NCBI GenBank assembly: GCA_019009955.1
Contig: CM032232.1
Span: forward strand, 134,287,001-134,351,000
Direction: 5' to 3'
DNA length: 64,000 bases
Source of the DNA: Riptortus pedestris
Taxonomy: Eukaryota; Arthropoda; Insecta; Hemiptera; Alydidae
Below, one piece after another: positions 43,300-54,799 of the stretch (position 1 is its first letter; each line of letters opens with the position of its first letter). Under the pieces are notes generated by a model, which worked only from the letters and a program-made list of their open reading frames with translations, was not told the origin of the DNA and ran no database searches. Position numbers and translations under genes: made by a program.

Positions 43300-43840
43300 A
43301 TCTCTGATGGCCTCGCTTTGAATCTGTTTTCGATATTGTGGGGAAAGCGAACTACGATTTATATAAATATTAAATGTTGCTAAGTATAGTTTGGCTCCAA
43401 TGGACGAAAATTGCCCGAGCTGGCAGTGTCGGTGGCTACATAAGCCCCCGCCGGCCATCTTGTAAACTGCCTATAACAGCCAAAGCACCATATTAACCCC
43501 TGATAATGATCCCTCGACCCTGTTAGTCCTCGCTCCAACCAAAATCTCATCCTCTTTCAACAATGGCCGACAAAGATTAAACACGGCTTAATTAAAACAA
43601 CGGTAGCGTCTTATTTCTCATCCCGGAGCCAAAATTACGCAGAGCATTTCGTTTAATAAAAATCTCCCCCCCCCCGCCTCTTTTTTTCCCTCACTAAAAC
43701 ATTAATTTTTTAAGCCACAGCTCACGTGTGACCAGCCCTTTGTCGTGTACTAAAGGCCCACGCCTCTGAGTATAATACAGCACAAAATTAGGTGTCAGAG
43801 CAGAATAAAAAAATATGGCCCCGAGGAGAGCAACTACTCC
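43300..43840. promoter_or_regulatory. Unique block, candidate conserved non-coding element
   Basis: Balanced composition and no match to any repeat family here. It contains AACAATGG (Sox-type, 43560-43567), TTAATTAAAA (homeodomain-type, about 43589-43598) and CCGGCCATCTTGTAAA. No splice-flanked frame was supported. Regulatory function is inference. Confidence 0.25.
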
Positions 43841-44400
43841 CGAAACATGAAATGAACTAAATATTCATCTTATTCTTCTCTCTCTTTTTTTGTACATTTT
43901 AATTTTTAAGAGAGAAAAAAAATGCTCTCATTCCCTTTACAAATTTCCATGAGCTTGGAAGGAGTTGAATTATGTGTTCATACTACCCTGCTCCTCTAAA
44001 AAGGGAAAAACGAGCCTCAATTAAAAGATTCTTAGTGAAGAATTTCTCGTTATAAAAAAAAAAATAATTATCTCTGCACTGGCTTCAAGCCACGGAACCG
44101 TAGTGTATAAATCCAAGTGTCTATCTCTGAATCATCTTTAGATTCTAGATTTGTAATACGAGTATTCTCATAGTCTTACTAGTAGTAAACTGTATTTACT
44201 ATTATGCATGTAAACTAGTCATTACATAATATGTATCGATCGTAAAAATGCAAATCATTATTTGACCATATCACAAAAATTTCAAAACACTGTACAAGTC
44301 TCAATCGTAACTCTTTTCCGATTAAGTTTTGTAAAATTCGATTTGACAATCATTAAAGAAATCAACTTTCTACAGAATTTTATTAGGTCCACATTCCGCG
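43841..44400. other. AT-rich sequence, nothing recognised
   Basis: No supported feature. Confidence 0.35.
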
Positions 44401-44404
44401 GAAA

Positions 44405-45017
44405 TCACCCATTGTAAAATATATATTAACAAATATTGGTTCTATGCAATGTTTCGACCCCATGAATAATGACGGAGGTATTTTGAATTTAAGGTGTCCC
44501 ACCCCCTGTAAACCACCCCATTGGCTGATTTATTTCTTAACGAACTTGATCTTTAGTGTTACATAAAACATTTAAATATCGAGTTTCGTAACGAGTTCGT
44601 GATCAGAGTTTTTAAATAGGGAGTGATCAACTCAACGCACAACCCCCGTTATCCAAGGAGGGCCTGGAATGAGTTGTCTCCAGTAGACTGAAGGGTCCCA
44701 TTGTACCCGTAGGTTCTGTGGCCAGTTCACGCTGTCAGCCTGCCTGTGGGCGGGAGCTAAGAGAGTCATAATCATTAGTCATTCCTGGGGGCTGTCAGAC
44801 GTATACAATCTTTAGGATTCCGCTGATCTATAAGCACTGCGACACGAGCACTCTCTGGTAGCGAACTCGTGAACAAATGGCCTCCCTCGATGGGGATCGA
44901 ACCAGCTCCTTAATCTGTTATATAACCTTGCTGACAGTAGTGGTAGATGTACCCACACCTTAACCCGCACAGCCATATATATATACAACGTCAATAGCTG
45001 ATTTCCCTTAAGGGATA
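44405..45017 (+). mobile_element. PAL partial copy split by a SINE
   Basis: TTGGTTCTATGCAATGTTTC, ATGAATAATGACGGAGGTAT and CTTAACGAACTTGATCTTTA precede 44605. After the inserted SINE, (TA) and CAATAGCTGATTTCCCTTAA close the copy at 44985-45017. Confidence 0.65.
44610..44980 (-). mobile_element. tRNA-like SINE of a second family (S2)
   Basis: On the minus strand CTGGTTCGATCCCCATC is a good pol III B box, preceded about 60 nt upstream by GGCTGTGCGGGTTAAGG, an A-box-like stretch. A body with TTCACGAGTTCGCTACCAGA and GACTCTCTTAGCTCCCGCC follows. A second copy lies on the plus strand at 50640-50890. Confidence 0.65.
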
Positions 45018-45299
45018 GGATAGTTGGTTGCCCTTGCACCTCAAAATTTTCTAGTTTCTTTCTGCCACTAGAGGGGTTTCTAAAATATTTATGTCAATTG
45101 TCCCTCAAAGTCGCTTAAATTTCTACATCCAAAATTTTCGATCAATACCCTCCTGATTTGTCAGCTTCGATGCTCAACAAAATTTACCGATGTAAAAATT
45201 GGTTTTGATTGCAATAAAACCAGTGCTTATCAGTTTAGCTAAACACTCTCCATTCTATTGGTCCCCGGGACACGAAAGCAAATGACTGAGTGAAACTGG

Positions 45300-45725
45300 G
45301 ATAAAAAAAACACAGATCAAAGACTTGAATATAAACAAATAGACGTACTACATGAACACATTTCAAGAAAAACAATACACCTCATCTTAAATGCGCGGCA
45401 AACCGTCTGGACGAACACAAATACTGACAACAAACTACAAACTATTAAGAACACTGTTTGCTTGTGGTCAACAAGTTTCAGAAACTCGACGAGAGTAGTT
45501 CTCTCGAGACATAGAGTCGGCCTCATCAAATTAACACACTCATACTTAATGATGAAGACTGACAGACCTATTTGTTCAACTTGTAGCATACGCTTAACGA
45601 TAAGACATATACAGACAGAATGCCGATAACGACAACACCAGGACTTCCCCTACGACTTACAAGAACTATTGACTGAAAGCAGTCTAGAAATTAACAACAT
45701 ATTCTCACACCAACACAAATTCAAA
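45300..45725 (+). pseudogene. LINE C-terminal relic, family 1
   Basis: Plus-strand frame 45410-45720 reads KLQTIKNTVCLWSTSFRNST, RVVLSRHRVGLIKLTHSYLM, then PICSTCSIRLTIRHIQTEC and one stop. It has the same motif order as 2159-2585 and here retains the full C-x2-C...H-x4-C knuckle. Only the extreme C-terminus of the polyprotein is present. The open minus-strand frame 45317-45589 is its shadow. Confidence 0.75.
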
Positions 45726-45902
45726 TATACATATCAAGTCTGTGGTGTACAACTAAATTTCAAATGCATTAATTGGCACTTGCATTTGTGTGTGTGAGTG
45801 TGTCAACAGCTTCCCTCAAGACACTACGACAATCACCAGCGAAAGTACCATTTTCAGTCATTCGATCGCTATTAACCATACACAGCTATTCTCATCGCCA
45901 TT

Positions 45903-46048
45903 TTTTAGCAGATTTCCCTTAAGGGAAATCAGCTATTGAAGTTGTACTCATGGCGGAATTTTTGAAATTTTTCTTCAAATGTCCATCGATCCTACCTAGT
46001 AGATGACAAAAATGAGGTCCGTTCAAAACTGTATATACGAGTATATGT

Positions 46049-46092
<44 letters not shown>

Positions 46093-46724
46093 GTTACCGC
46101 TCTAGCGGTCGCAATTTTTGTTTGATCGTTACGAAACTCGATATTTAACCGTTTTATGTAAAAAGACAGATCAAGTTCGTTAATGGCTGAAATCGTACCA
46201 GAGGGAGGGGGGTTTAGAGGGGGGAATTTTCGAAAATTCAAAATATCTCCGTTATTATGCATCGGATCGAAAGATTGTATAGAACTAATCTTATTGCAAA
46301 TTAAATTTACTATAAATATTGTTATATACATTTATTCTCAATCTTGAATATTAACCGAGATATTTGCATTTTTATGAAGTCGGCCATCTTCGTCATTTCT
46401 CGGCTCAGGCGGAAGCTTCTTCTAACCTGTCGTTTCTAACCTTACCTTACCTTCGTTACTTTGTGAGATTTATGCAAATACTTTCTGTTCATCCGCCCCC
46501 CCTCCTTCTTTAGTTCTTGGACTACTAAAATTTGAGTTATTAAAATATAAATTATTCTTACAATTCAGAAGCCGTTTCCGTTGGAAACTTATTTTAATTA
46601 ACTGAAAGATTTCTCATTATCTAATCACGGTGGTATTGTGTTACCAGTATGGAGATTTCTCTATTGTAAAACTTCACATGGGAAATCTGCTTAGTTTACG
46701 CAGCCCCTGCGTGACGGACTTTTT
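45903..46724 (-). mobile_element. PAL family, full-length copy
   Basis: TTTTAGCAGATTTCCCTTAAGG to CCCTGCGTGACGGACTTTTT, 822 bp, with (TA)n at 46050-46090 next to CTCTAGCGGTCGC. The inter-core region carries a foreign stretch at about 46375-46460. Confidence 0.92.
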
Positions 46725-46774
46725 AAATTTATTACTATGCTCATTTATAAAATGTTGCTTTCATTGAGACATGT

Positions 46775-46870
46775 TCGGCTTTCTGTTCCAGTGGTTTAAT
46801 TGGTTTGAAAATTTTCAATGGAAATGCGTCCATCTTAGTCAAGCAGTGTTTTTAACTTGATTTTATACAT
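46775..46870 (-). pseudogene. LINE family 2 scrap
   Basis: ATTTTCAATGGAAATGCGTC and AAGCAGTGTTTTTAACTTGA match 52280-52335. Too short to translate usefully. Confidence 0.4.
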
Positions 46871-47399
46871 AACAAAGCATAATTTTTGACTTTTTAAAGG
46901 ACAAATCACCTTTATTGTGATTTAAATAACCTTCGGTTATTTGATAAACAAATTAAAAAATATTAGGGACAACAACAACATTTTAATATATAAATTATTA
47001 AGCGAAATAAAAATGTCTCAAGAATGATAATTGTTATGTGTCATTTTGGAAGTCTAGTTCCACTATTATATGGACCGAATTATTAATTTTCCCAACGATT
47101 GTTTCACAGACTTGAACGTCGTTCTAAAAAAAAACTCATCTCACTCGTTCTTTTTTGTGTGGAGTGTCAACCCTTATGGTCATTAAAGCCAGACCGTTTT
47201 TATAAATTATTAATTTCAGAATATTTTATTATGTATTATTTCATTATATTTATCAGTCAATATTATTATTATTAATTAATGTTTTTGCGACACGACCATA
47301 TACGATGTTGGGAGGGTTACATATCGGATTTCAAACTTTAGCCTTTTAAACTATATTAATATTTTTGGTGGTACATTGTTCAGTAGGTGTCTTGTAACT
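46871..47399. other. AT-rich sequence, nothing recognised
   Basis: No supported feature. Confidence 0.35.
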
Positions 47400-47720
47400 T
47401 TGTTTCGCTGATTCTTTGTTTCGAAGGAAAAATAAAGTCAAAGGAATTATGATGGCGCATAAAACCTATATGAAACATAATGTCCAATGTTAAACGGCAA
47501 ATACTCCCTGGCGATACGTTAAAATGGGGTCGCCGTAAAGCGATCGTAACGATGCATTCGCCGGGGATGAGCTGTAAAGCAGCTATAGCTCTTTGGCATT
47601 TTTCAATAGACCTTATTCGTCAGCCTTCAAATTGCCTTCCTTCTCCATGCCCTCACTTTTACGGGCTTACTCTGGGCCTCCTGTGAAAGGGAGTTAATAG
47701 TCCTGAAAGAAATCTAATAA
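47400..47720. promoter_or_regulatory. Unique block, candidate conserved non-coding element
   Basis: GC-richer with no repeat match (GGTCGCCGTAAAGCGATCGT at about 47530). A 68-codon frame at 47480-47686 has no known domain. Confidence 0.2.
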
Positions 47721-48224
47721 ATGTGTTGTTAATAACTTGCTGAAAAGAAAAATCAACAGTATTCTGTTATGTAGTACTCCGAGAAGGAGACAAAGACAAA
47801 CCATGTGTATGTTGTGAGCAGAGTTGGGAGTATTCCAATAATTTGTTATCCGAATAACGAAAAAAGATATTTTTCCGTTGTCCGTATCTTAAAAACCTAG
47901 GATGAAGAGTTATCCGTTATCACCTATTAGGAAATCCATCATCTATCTTATACGCTATAGTTTTTTTTCTTCATCAAAACATATGGTTTATATAAATAAA
48001 GCATATGGTATATATAAAATAAAACAGCTGGTATACAGTTATTAAGATTTGATTACATCTCTCTCTGATAAGAACTGATTAATAGTCATTGTTTACATTA
48101 TGCCTTTTTTCTAACAAACAAAAATTTATTCACAAGATGAAAAACTATTTAGAAAACTTTTTTAAAATAAAAGATAAAGGGTAACAGAAATTATTTGTTA
48201 CTATTGGATAGCTGAAATCCATTT
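47721..48224. other. AT-rich sequence, nothing recognised
   Basis: No supported feature. Confidence 0.35.
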
Positions 48225-48540
48225 TCAATGAGGCTGGTTCTATACAATTTTTCGATCCGACGTATAATAACACACAAATTTCTAATTTTCAAATTTCCCC
48301 ACTCCAAGCCCTCCCCTCTCACTCGTCCGATTTCAGTCATTAACGACCGTGCCTTTAGTTTTATATGAAATGCTTATATATCGAGTTTGGTTACAGTCAA
48401 ACCAAAATTGCGGCCGCTAAAGCAGTAACAAGCAAGTATATTCCTCGGAACGGACTTCATCTTAGATATCTTCCAGGTAGGATCGATGGACATTTGATGA
48501 AATATTTCAAAAACTGTGTCATTAGTACAAACTGAAGGAA
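48225..48540 (+). mobile_element. PAL partial copy, no TA tract
   Basis: GGCTGGTTCTATACAATTTT, TCGATCCGACGTATAATAAC, CGTCCGATTTCAGTCATTAA, GGATCGATGGACATTTGATG and GTCATTAGTACAA. The terminal palindrome is lost, possibly to the transposon that follows. Confidence 0.75.
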
Positions 48541-48594
48541 CAGAAAGTAGAGATCGTAATTCGTGTCGTCCTTTATTTACGTATGGCGCACTCT

Positions 48595-49985
48595 TTCCCA
48601 ATAGGATCATTCCACATCAGTTCAACCCCACCATTTCAGATTTTGATGAATCTTATTGTGGGTGCTCTATTCATTGATGTGAGAAGCCTACCGAATAGTT
48701 TTCATATATCTTTAACGGTTTGGATTTTATGGCCTCTTAAAGTTTTGAGATTTTCGTGTTTTTTATCGATAGGGAACAGTAAAATTAATTTGTTTTGAAT
48801 TCAAAAATAATTTATAACTTTCTTATTTACATACCAATTTTTATGGAAATTTTTGTATATATTCATAAATATCTTTAAAAACAATATAAAAAATAAACAA
48901 ATGTACGGAGTAAATGGAATTGTTCTCATTGGACTTTTACGTTTAGAAATAAATGCAAATAAGTAACGCACGTGGGAAATCTGCTTAGTTAATACAGATA
49001 TTCTATTATGGTTTTGCAAAAGTCAAACAGTTCAGTCAATGATATTATTTGGTTTTCTAAGGGTCTTTGCAAACTTTTCTTCCGAGCTAAACCCCCCTTC
49101 CCCAAATCCCATACATTCTTTTTTACCATCCAGCAAAAAATGACCACTGGGTCAGAATTTCAAAATCTTTCTCATGTAGGCACAGATTTATGAAATTGTA
49201 CTTATTTTTGGACTGGTCAGCACATCCATCAATGAAGTAATGGCATTTTTTGATGTGTGGGCAGTTTTCTTTCAAAAACACAATCACAGATTTTTTTGGT
49301 AAGAATTGTACATATTAGACTGATGAATCCTATAATGTAAACAGTATTTAGTTAAACAAACTTATGTAATAAAACTATCTTCTTCGCAACCTTTACTTAC
49401 CATTTTCTTTTAATTCAAACAAATTTCTAAATAGTTATTTTCAACCCTAGAATAAACAATGAAGGAGTTAAATAACCATTCATTTTACTGTTTTAGGAGG
49501 TAGATCATATGTCTTAGAACTAAAACAAAAAAAGATTTCCATAATTATCCTTATCCCTTTCGAGATATTCAATTTTACGTGAAACTACGTGTTTGGTTTC
49601 TGAAAAAACTCAAATTGACACTTTGTAATTTTTTTCTGGTCACAAATACTCAGCTGGCACATTTGTTTATTTTTCTATTGTTTTAATGATCTTTATGAAT
49701 ACATACAAAAAAAATTCATAAAAATTGGTATGTAAATAAGAAAGTTATTAATTATTTTTGAATTCAAAACAAATAAATTTTACTGTTTCCCTATCGATAA
49801 AAAACACCAAAATCTCAAAACTTCAAGTGGCCATAAAATCCTAACCGTTAAAGGTATATGAAAACAATTTGGTATGGTTTCTCATGCCAATGAATAGAAC
49901 ACCTGAAAAATGTTACAAAATCTGAAATGATGGGTGTCAAAATGATTTTTTGATGTTGATTTGACGTGGAATGGCCCTATAACAA
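48595..49985 (-). mobile_element. DNA transposon with about 300-bp terminal inverted repeats
   Basis: 48595-48880 and 49670-49985 are inverted copies. The outer ends are TAGGATCATTCCACATC and, on the other strand, TAGGGCCATTCCACGTC. Matching inner words include TCTATTCATTGATGTGAGAA against CTATTCATTGGCATGAGAAA, and AAATTTATTTG beside TTTTGAATTC. The element is about 1.39 kb. Its centre has a transposase relic at 49126-49290 and a small PAL 5' scrap at 48965-48996. The target duplication was not resolved. The superfamily is not assigned. Confidence 0.8.
49126..49290 (-). pseudogene. Transposase fragment, superfamily unassigned
   Basis: The minus strand is open for 55 codons. It reads VIVFLKENCPHIKKCHYFID, then GCADQSKNKYNFINLCLHEK and DFEILTQWSFFAGW. 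The pattern F-x-DG-(C/A)-A-x-Q-(Y/S)-KN...NFxNLC.HE.DFxI..xWxFFA recurs in a widespread but poorly named invertebrate transposase group. The D of IDG is a plausible catalytic-triad residue. It ends abruptly on both sides, so it is a remnant. Its location between the long inverted repeats supports a transposon origin. Confidence 0.65.
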
Positions 49986-50180
49986 CATTTTGGGTTGATT
50001 GTACTACTTCATGAATTGGAGAGGCCTTTTATTTTATTGAGAATTGATATTTTGTGTTTATGGGTTAAACTTTATAGAAAGAAGACATTGGGTTTAGTCA
50101 AATGACATAGTTAAACGAAAATGCTTTCAACTTTTACGTGAATCGTAGTATTTGAGTGATCAAAACAAGACCCGATTGAA

Positions 50181-50184
<4 letters not shown>

Positions 50185-50259
<75 letters not shown>

Positions 50260-50420
50260 ACATATTGATTGTTTGTCGGTTCTCTCTCTGCAGCGACCGC
50301 AAGTTTTGTTGTGCTATTGAAACCAACTTTCATGTTTAAACGTTTATCCGGAAAAGAAATGTTGATTCCGCTAATAGTCGGAATCGCCCGATTGCGTGGG
50401 GGAGGGATATTATATGGTAT
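50185..50420 (-). mobile_element. (TA)n plus divergent PAL-like core (subfamily C)
   Basis: After (TA)n at 50188-50257, CGGTTCTCTCTCTGCAGCGA then CCGCAAGTTTTGTT and TTGAAACCAACTTTCATGTT align box for box with the PAL region ACCGCTCTAGCGGTCGCAAT...GTTACCAAACTCGATATTT. The divergence is much higher than among other copies. Confidence 0.5.
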
Positions 50421-50639
50421 ATAACCAACCCCGTCACACCTTAAATTTTCAAGAGTTCTCATTCTTTATATTTTCACCAACTAAAGTATTAACAAAAATG
50501 TATGCAAAAGGCATATCAAAAGATAATCAATTTCCTGATTTTATTAAAATGGTTGGAAGTAACTACATTATTGTTGACAAACTTAATTTTGTAGACCATA
50601 CAACCACATATTTCTAAGTAATTATGTAAGATAAATAAA

Positions 50640-50890
50640 ATGTAGGCGCAGATTAGATCCCCTCGAAGGAAGATCATTAGTTCACGAGTTCGCTAACAAA
50701 GCGCGCTTGTGTCGCAGTGATTTTGGATTAGTATCTAACGATTATATACGACTGACAGTCCCGTGGAATGATTAACGATTACGACTATCTTAGATCCTGT
50801 CCTGCAATGGGCCACAATGGGGCTCACTAGTCTACTACAGACAACTCATTCCATGGAAAACTCTGATCATGAATTCGAGTCTCGCTCAGG
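50640..50890 (+). mobile_element. tRNA-like SINE S2, second copy
   Basis: GTTCACGAGTTCGCTAACAA, GTCGCAGTGATTTTGGATTA, ACTACAGACAACTCATTCCA and CTCTGATCATGAATTCGAG match the reverse complement of 44610-44980. The B box is degraded. Confidence 0.6.
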
Positions 50891-51089
50891 GGTGGCTAAA
50901 GTTCTCAAACATCTATAATGCCAACCGAAAACAAATAAATATATTATAAATTTGAATGGACGTGGTTCCTAAAATCTAGTATTATTGATATTTGAAAAAG
51001 ATTTACAATATGGCTTCATGGGTACAGTTTACTTGATTGCAAGAATTCCTTTAAAGAAACGCAGCAAATCAATGGAAACCTGACCAAGA

Positions 51090-51510
51090 TGAGGCGGACA
51101 TTCCTGTGAGATCGACCTTTAACCCTTTCGCGGCCGAAGAGGGGCGGATAGAATAAAGGTGTTAAGTGAGTATTAGTGGTTAACGCAGTTAGACAGACCC
51201 CGAGGTAACGCGGTTAGGGCTCGAAACAGGTCGGGCAGTGCCATATTCGATTAGAGCTGGGGTTCCTGGATAACCACCTAGGCATCTCCTCCACTCCACC
51301 GGCTGCGGGGCCTTTGATGGAGTCCTCCATCGTTTCGCTCAGTCAAAGTGTACCGCTCCACTTTGAACCTGCCGACGTGGGAGTGGGGGGACTACCCCCT
51401 CCTAAGATGCGAATCCCCAACCCCTATTTTCACAGCTCGGCGAGCATTGCTCAAGAGGAAAGCATTCCCAGAAATTCATCCACAGATCCCTCTCTGCATG
51501 CTATTTTCAT
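51090..51510. other. Unclassified GC-rich segment
   Basis: It includes GTTAACGCAGTTAGACAGAC and a near-repeat GGTAACGCGGTTAGGGCTCG, perhaps tRNA-derived. The two overlapping plus frames at 51314-51734 have no known domain. Confidence 0.3.
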
Positions 51511-51522
51511 GTCGCTTTTTCT

Positions 51523-51680
51523 TTTTAGCAGATTTTAAGGAAAATCGGCTATTTAGGCTCTGTTTATGGCGCGATTTTTTCAAGGATTCCTTCAAATGTC
51601 CATCACCTACCCAGGAGATGACGAATGAGGTCAGAGATCAAAATGAGGTCTATCCGAAACTGAATATGTTTATATACATA
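51523..51680 (-). mobile_element. PAL family, 3' terminal fragment
   Basis: TTTTTAGCAGATTTTAAGGA, AATCGGCTATTTAGG, CCTACCCAGGAGATGACGAA. The palindrome is partly deleted. Confidence 0.65.
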
Positions 51681-52059
51681 TATATTCTATTTTTAGACTG
51701 CATCCCAGAGAAATACTTTCATTGTGAGGAATGAAATGAAATGTTTTTATTTCTATTAAACGTTACCATAGCATAATAGGACACGTCGTTCGTTTTCCTA
51801 TAAACAATTTTTTAATATTGTGTCAATAAAATTCTTTACAAATTATTGGAATTACTTTTATACTTATATAATACATTCGTTAAGAAAACATAAGATCAAA
51901 TTCTAAGAATAAATAGTTTAAAATTCGACAATTTAAATAATTATATACAATAAATTAGTTCCATTAACAATCAAAATATATTTTTAAATATGTACAATTT
52001 TCTTTTACATCTCTAAAACATACATTATTTTATTTGTTGTAATGCAAATTTGACAAAAT

Positions 52060-52495
52060 TGTAGTAGTTTTAATTAATAAATGAACATTTTTGAAAGTAT
52101 TCATCTTGTTTATAAAAACATCCGTCATTCACGAAGTTTTTTAATTTATTTTTAGACAAAGAGTATTTTTTGATAGATTTGATACATTCTGGCAGAGCGT
52201 CAAAATGTTTTTTACTCCTGAAAATGATACTCTTCTAGAAATCAATGGAGTTTGGTTCTCTGCACCAGCGGTTTGAATTTTCAATGGAAATCCGTCTATC
52301 TTTGTCCGGCAGTGTCTTTAATTTAGTTAGCTACATGACTAAATCAGATATCTTGAATTTTTCATTATGGCTTTCCACGTTTCGGAGAGTAACACCGTCC
52401 ACGCCGTGTATAGTGATTGTTCTCTCGTTAATATTGAGAGCTTCCAGTACTAATCTACCAAGGTGGTCTTCTCTATGTACAAGTTTTGCCTGTGT
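52060..52495 (-). pseudogene. LINE C-terminal relic, family 2, cut by a PAL insertion
   Basis: The minus-strand frame 52060-52245 reads IIFRSKKHFDALPECIKSIK, SLSKNKLKNFV, then CFYKQDEYF. This resembles the F-x-ALPE-x-IK...FK-x-LK-x-FL...FY-x-DE(Y/F) tail of several arthropod LINE reverse transcriptases. Upstream, a second frame of about 47 codons (LVHREDHLGRLVLEALN and following) is open up to the PAL insertion at 52496, with stops between. The clade is not determined. Similar relics lie at 10300-10445 and 46775-46870. Confidence 0.5.
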
Positions 52496-53128
52496 TTTAG
52501 CCGATTTCCCTTAGGGGAAATCAGCTATTGAGGTCGTACTCATGATGCGAGTTTTGAAAAATTTCTTCAAATGTCCATCGATCCTACCCAGGAGATGACG
52601 AAAATGAGGTCCGTTCAAAATTATATATATATATTTGTCTGTTAACGCTCTAGCAGTCGCAATTTTTGCTTGATCGTTACCAAACTCGGAATTTAATCGT
52701 TTTATGTAAAAAGGAAGATCAAATTCGTTAATGGCTGGAATCGGACCAGTGGGAGAGGGACGGGGGTTTAGAGTGGATTTTTAAAAATTCGAAATATCTC
52801 CGTTATTATGCGTCGGATCGAAACATTGTATAGAATCAATCTTATTGTAAATTAAATTTACAATAAATATTGCTCTTTGCATTTATTCTGTATCTTGAAT
52901 ATTAACCGAGATATTTGCATTTGTATTCTGCGTGTGGTCGGCAGGAGTCGGCTATGTTCCGACTTTCCGCCGAGAGCTATGGCGGCCGTTTCCGTAGCTA
53001 TTCGTCCCTCGTGAATAGGTTTAGAGGTTACTTACTACTACAGTTGTTGTTAGGCAGATTTCTCTATTGTAAAACTTCACGTGGGAAATTGCTTAGTTTA
53101 CGCAGCCCCTGCGTGACGGACTTTTTTT
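52496..53128 (-). mobile_element. PAL family, full-length copy
   Basis: TTTTAGCCGATTTCCCTTAG to CCCTGCGTGACGGACTTTTT, 633 bp, with a very short (TA)n at 52622-52635, the core and the alternative GGCGGCCGTTTCCGTAGC 5' module. Confidence 0.9.
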
Positions 53129-53149
53129 ATCATTACCAAAAGTGAAATA

Positions 53150-53251
53150 AAGCCCGTCCCTCAGGGGCAGCGATAACTAAGCAGATTTTCCACGTGCTGG
53201 TAACACATACTTGTACCGTAGTTACAATACATACACACACACACACACACA

Positions 53252-53317
<66 letters not shown>

Positions 53318-53321
53318 TATG

Positions 53322-53357
<36 letters not shown>

Positions 53358-53790
53358 ATTTGATTTTGCGGTCATCACATAACTTATTTCCATGTATCTC
53401 ACAAAGTAAAAGTTCATTGAAATCAATATTTTGGTATTTAATCTTGGAATGAAGTGTTTTAATGATATAACAGCTTATCTTTAATATGTCATGAGTAGGT
53501 GTGAGCGTTTACTGAAGGCCAAAAACTGAAAAATGTTAATATCTTGCTTAATATTCCAGGTAGAGAAAAAATCTATATAAAGACCTTTGTAGAACATTGA
53601 ATGTGTAAATTGATAGGTCTGTCGTCCTATGCACTATGAAGATCCAATTTATATCATCGGAGATATTTTGAATTTTCGAAATTCCCCCCTCTAAAACCTC
53701 CTCCCACTGGTTGGATTTCAGCCATTAACGAACTTGATATTCAGTTTTGCATGAATCATTTAAATATCGACATTGGTTAAGGTAACAGAT

Positions 53791-53884
<94 letters not shown>

Positions 53885-53890
53885 TATATG
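53150..53890 (+). mobile_element. PAL-B copy, 3' end lost in (TA)n
   Basis: CCCGTCCCTCAGGGGCAGCG 5' end, a (CA)n/(TA)n expansion at 53232-53356, ACTTATTTCCATGTATCTCA, ATATGTCATGAGTAGGTGTG, core, and (TA)n at 53795-53889. Confidence 0.75.
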
Positions 53891-54223
53891 AATTTCATTA
53901 GTATGTTAAGTTGCAGGCTTCAGTGATTTTACAGTTTCCCAAAACTCGACAATGTTTCTCACATTTCTTGGTTTTTCAATGGCAACGGCTTCATATTGAT
54001 ATTTCTTTAACTGCATGGTTGCCCAGTAGACCTTTTTCGCATTTAGGTAATCGTCTATTGCACTGTCTTTTTAGTCATTATTCTATATTTCTGCAGGACA
54101 AAGCGTCTAACAGGCGACACTCTAGATCAATCCATTTATTTTTAGGGGTGGAAAAATACTTATTATAGTTACTTTTGTGGACCATTAAGAGTGCGGTAGA
54201 ACTTGAAGTAATTGATATTAAGA

Positions 54224-54517
54224 AGTCCGTCACGCAGGAGCTGTGTAAACTAAGCAGATTTCCCACGTGAAGTTATACAACACGAGAGCCGAACAGCTAC
54301 GGCAACGGGCCGAACTAGCTTTTGACGGGAAACTCAGTCGTCCGCTATCGGCCTAAATTAAATAAAAATGCAAATATCTCGGTTAATATTCAAGATTGTG
54401 AATAAATGTAAAGAACAATATTTATAGTAAATCTAATTTACAATAACATTGGTTACATACAATTTTTTGATCCGACGTATGGTAACGGAGATATTTCGAA
54501 TTTTCGAAAATCCCCCC

Positions 54518-54569
<52 letters not shown>

Positions 54570-54691
54570 GAACGGGCCTCATTTTCGTCATCTCCTGGGT
54601 AGGATCGATGGGCATTTGAAGAAAATTTTCGAAAATCGCGTCATGAGTACGACCTCAATAGCTGATTTCCCTGAAGGGAAATCTGCTAAAA
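54224..54691 (+). mobile_element. PAL family, full-length ends with (TA)n-associated internal deletion
   Basis: AGTCCGTCACGCAGGAGCTG to GATTTCCCTGAAGGGAAATC then TGCTAAAA, 468 bp. The C-rich box CCCCCCTCTAA is fused directly to (TA)n at 54523-54564. The GAACTTGATC, GAGTTTGG and AGAGCGGT boxes are missing. Confidence 0.85.
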
Positions 54692-54799
54692 GTTTCTATA
54701 TAACTTGTTACTATTGTTAGATTTGTAATAAATTCTTGATGAAATTTGTAACTATTTTTGGAAGTTTTCAATTTTTAATGGGTCCTATCTTACACTATT

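Noticed and set aside
45317..45589. 90-codon minus-strand frame
   Set aside because: Antisense shadow of the plus-strand LINE relic.
50111..50462. Ile-Tyr-rich frames across (TA)n tracts, also at 11.3, 31.2, 46.0, 53.1 and 63.5 kb
   Set aside because: IYIYIY runs are simple (TA)n translated. The flanks are PAL non-coding sequence.
52245..52514. 89-codon plus-strand frame
   Set aside because: No domain. The minus strand shows LINE-like tail motifs, and the frame runs into the PAL terminus.
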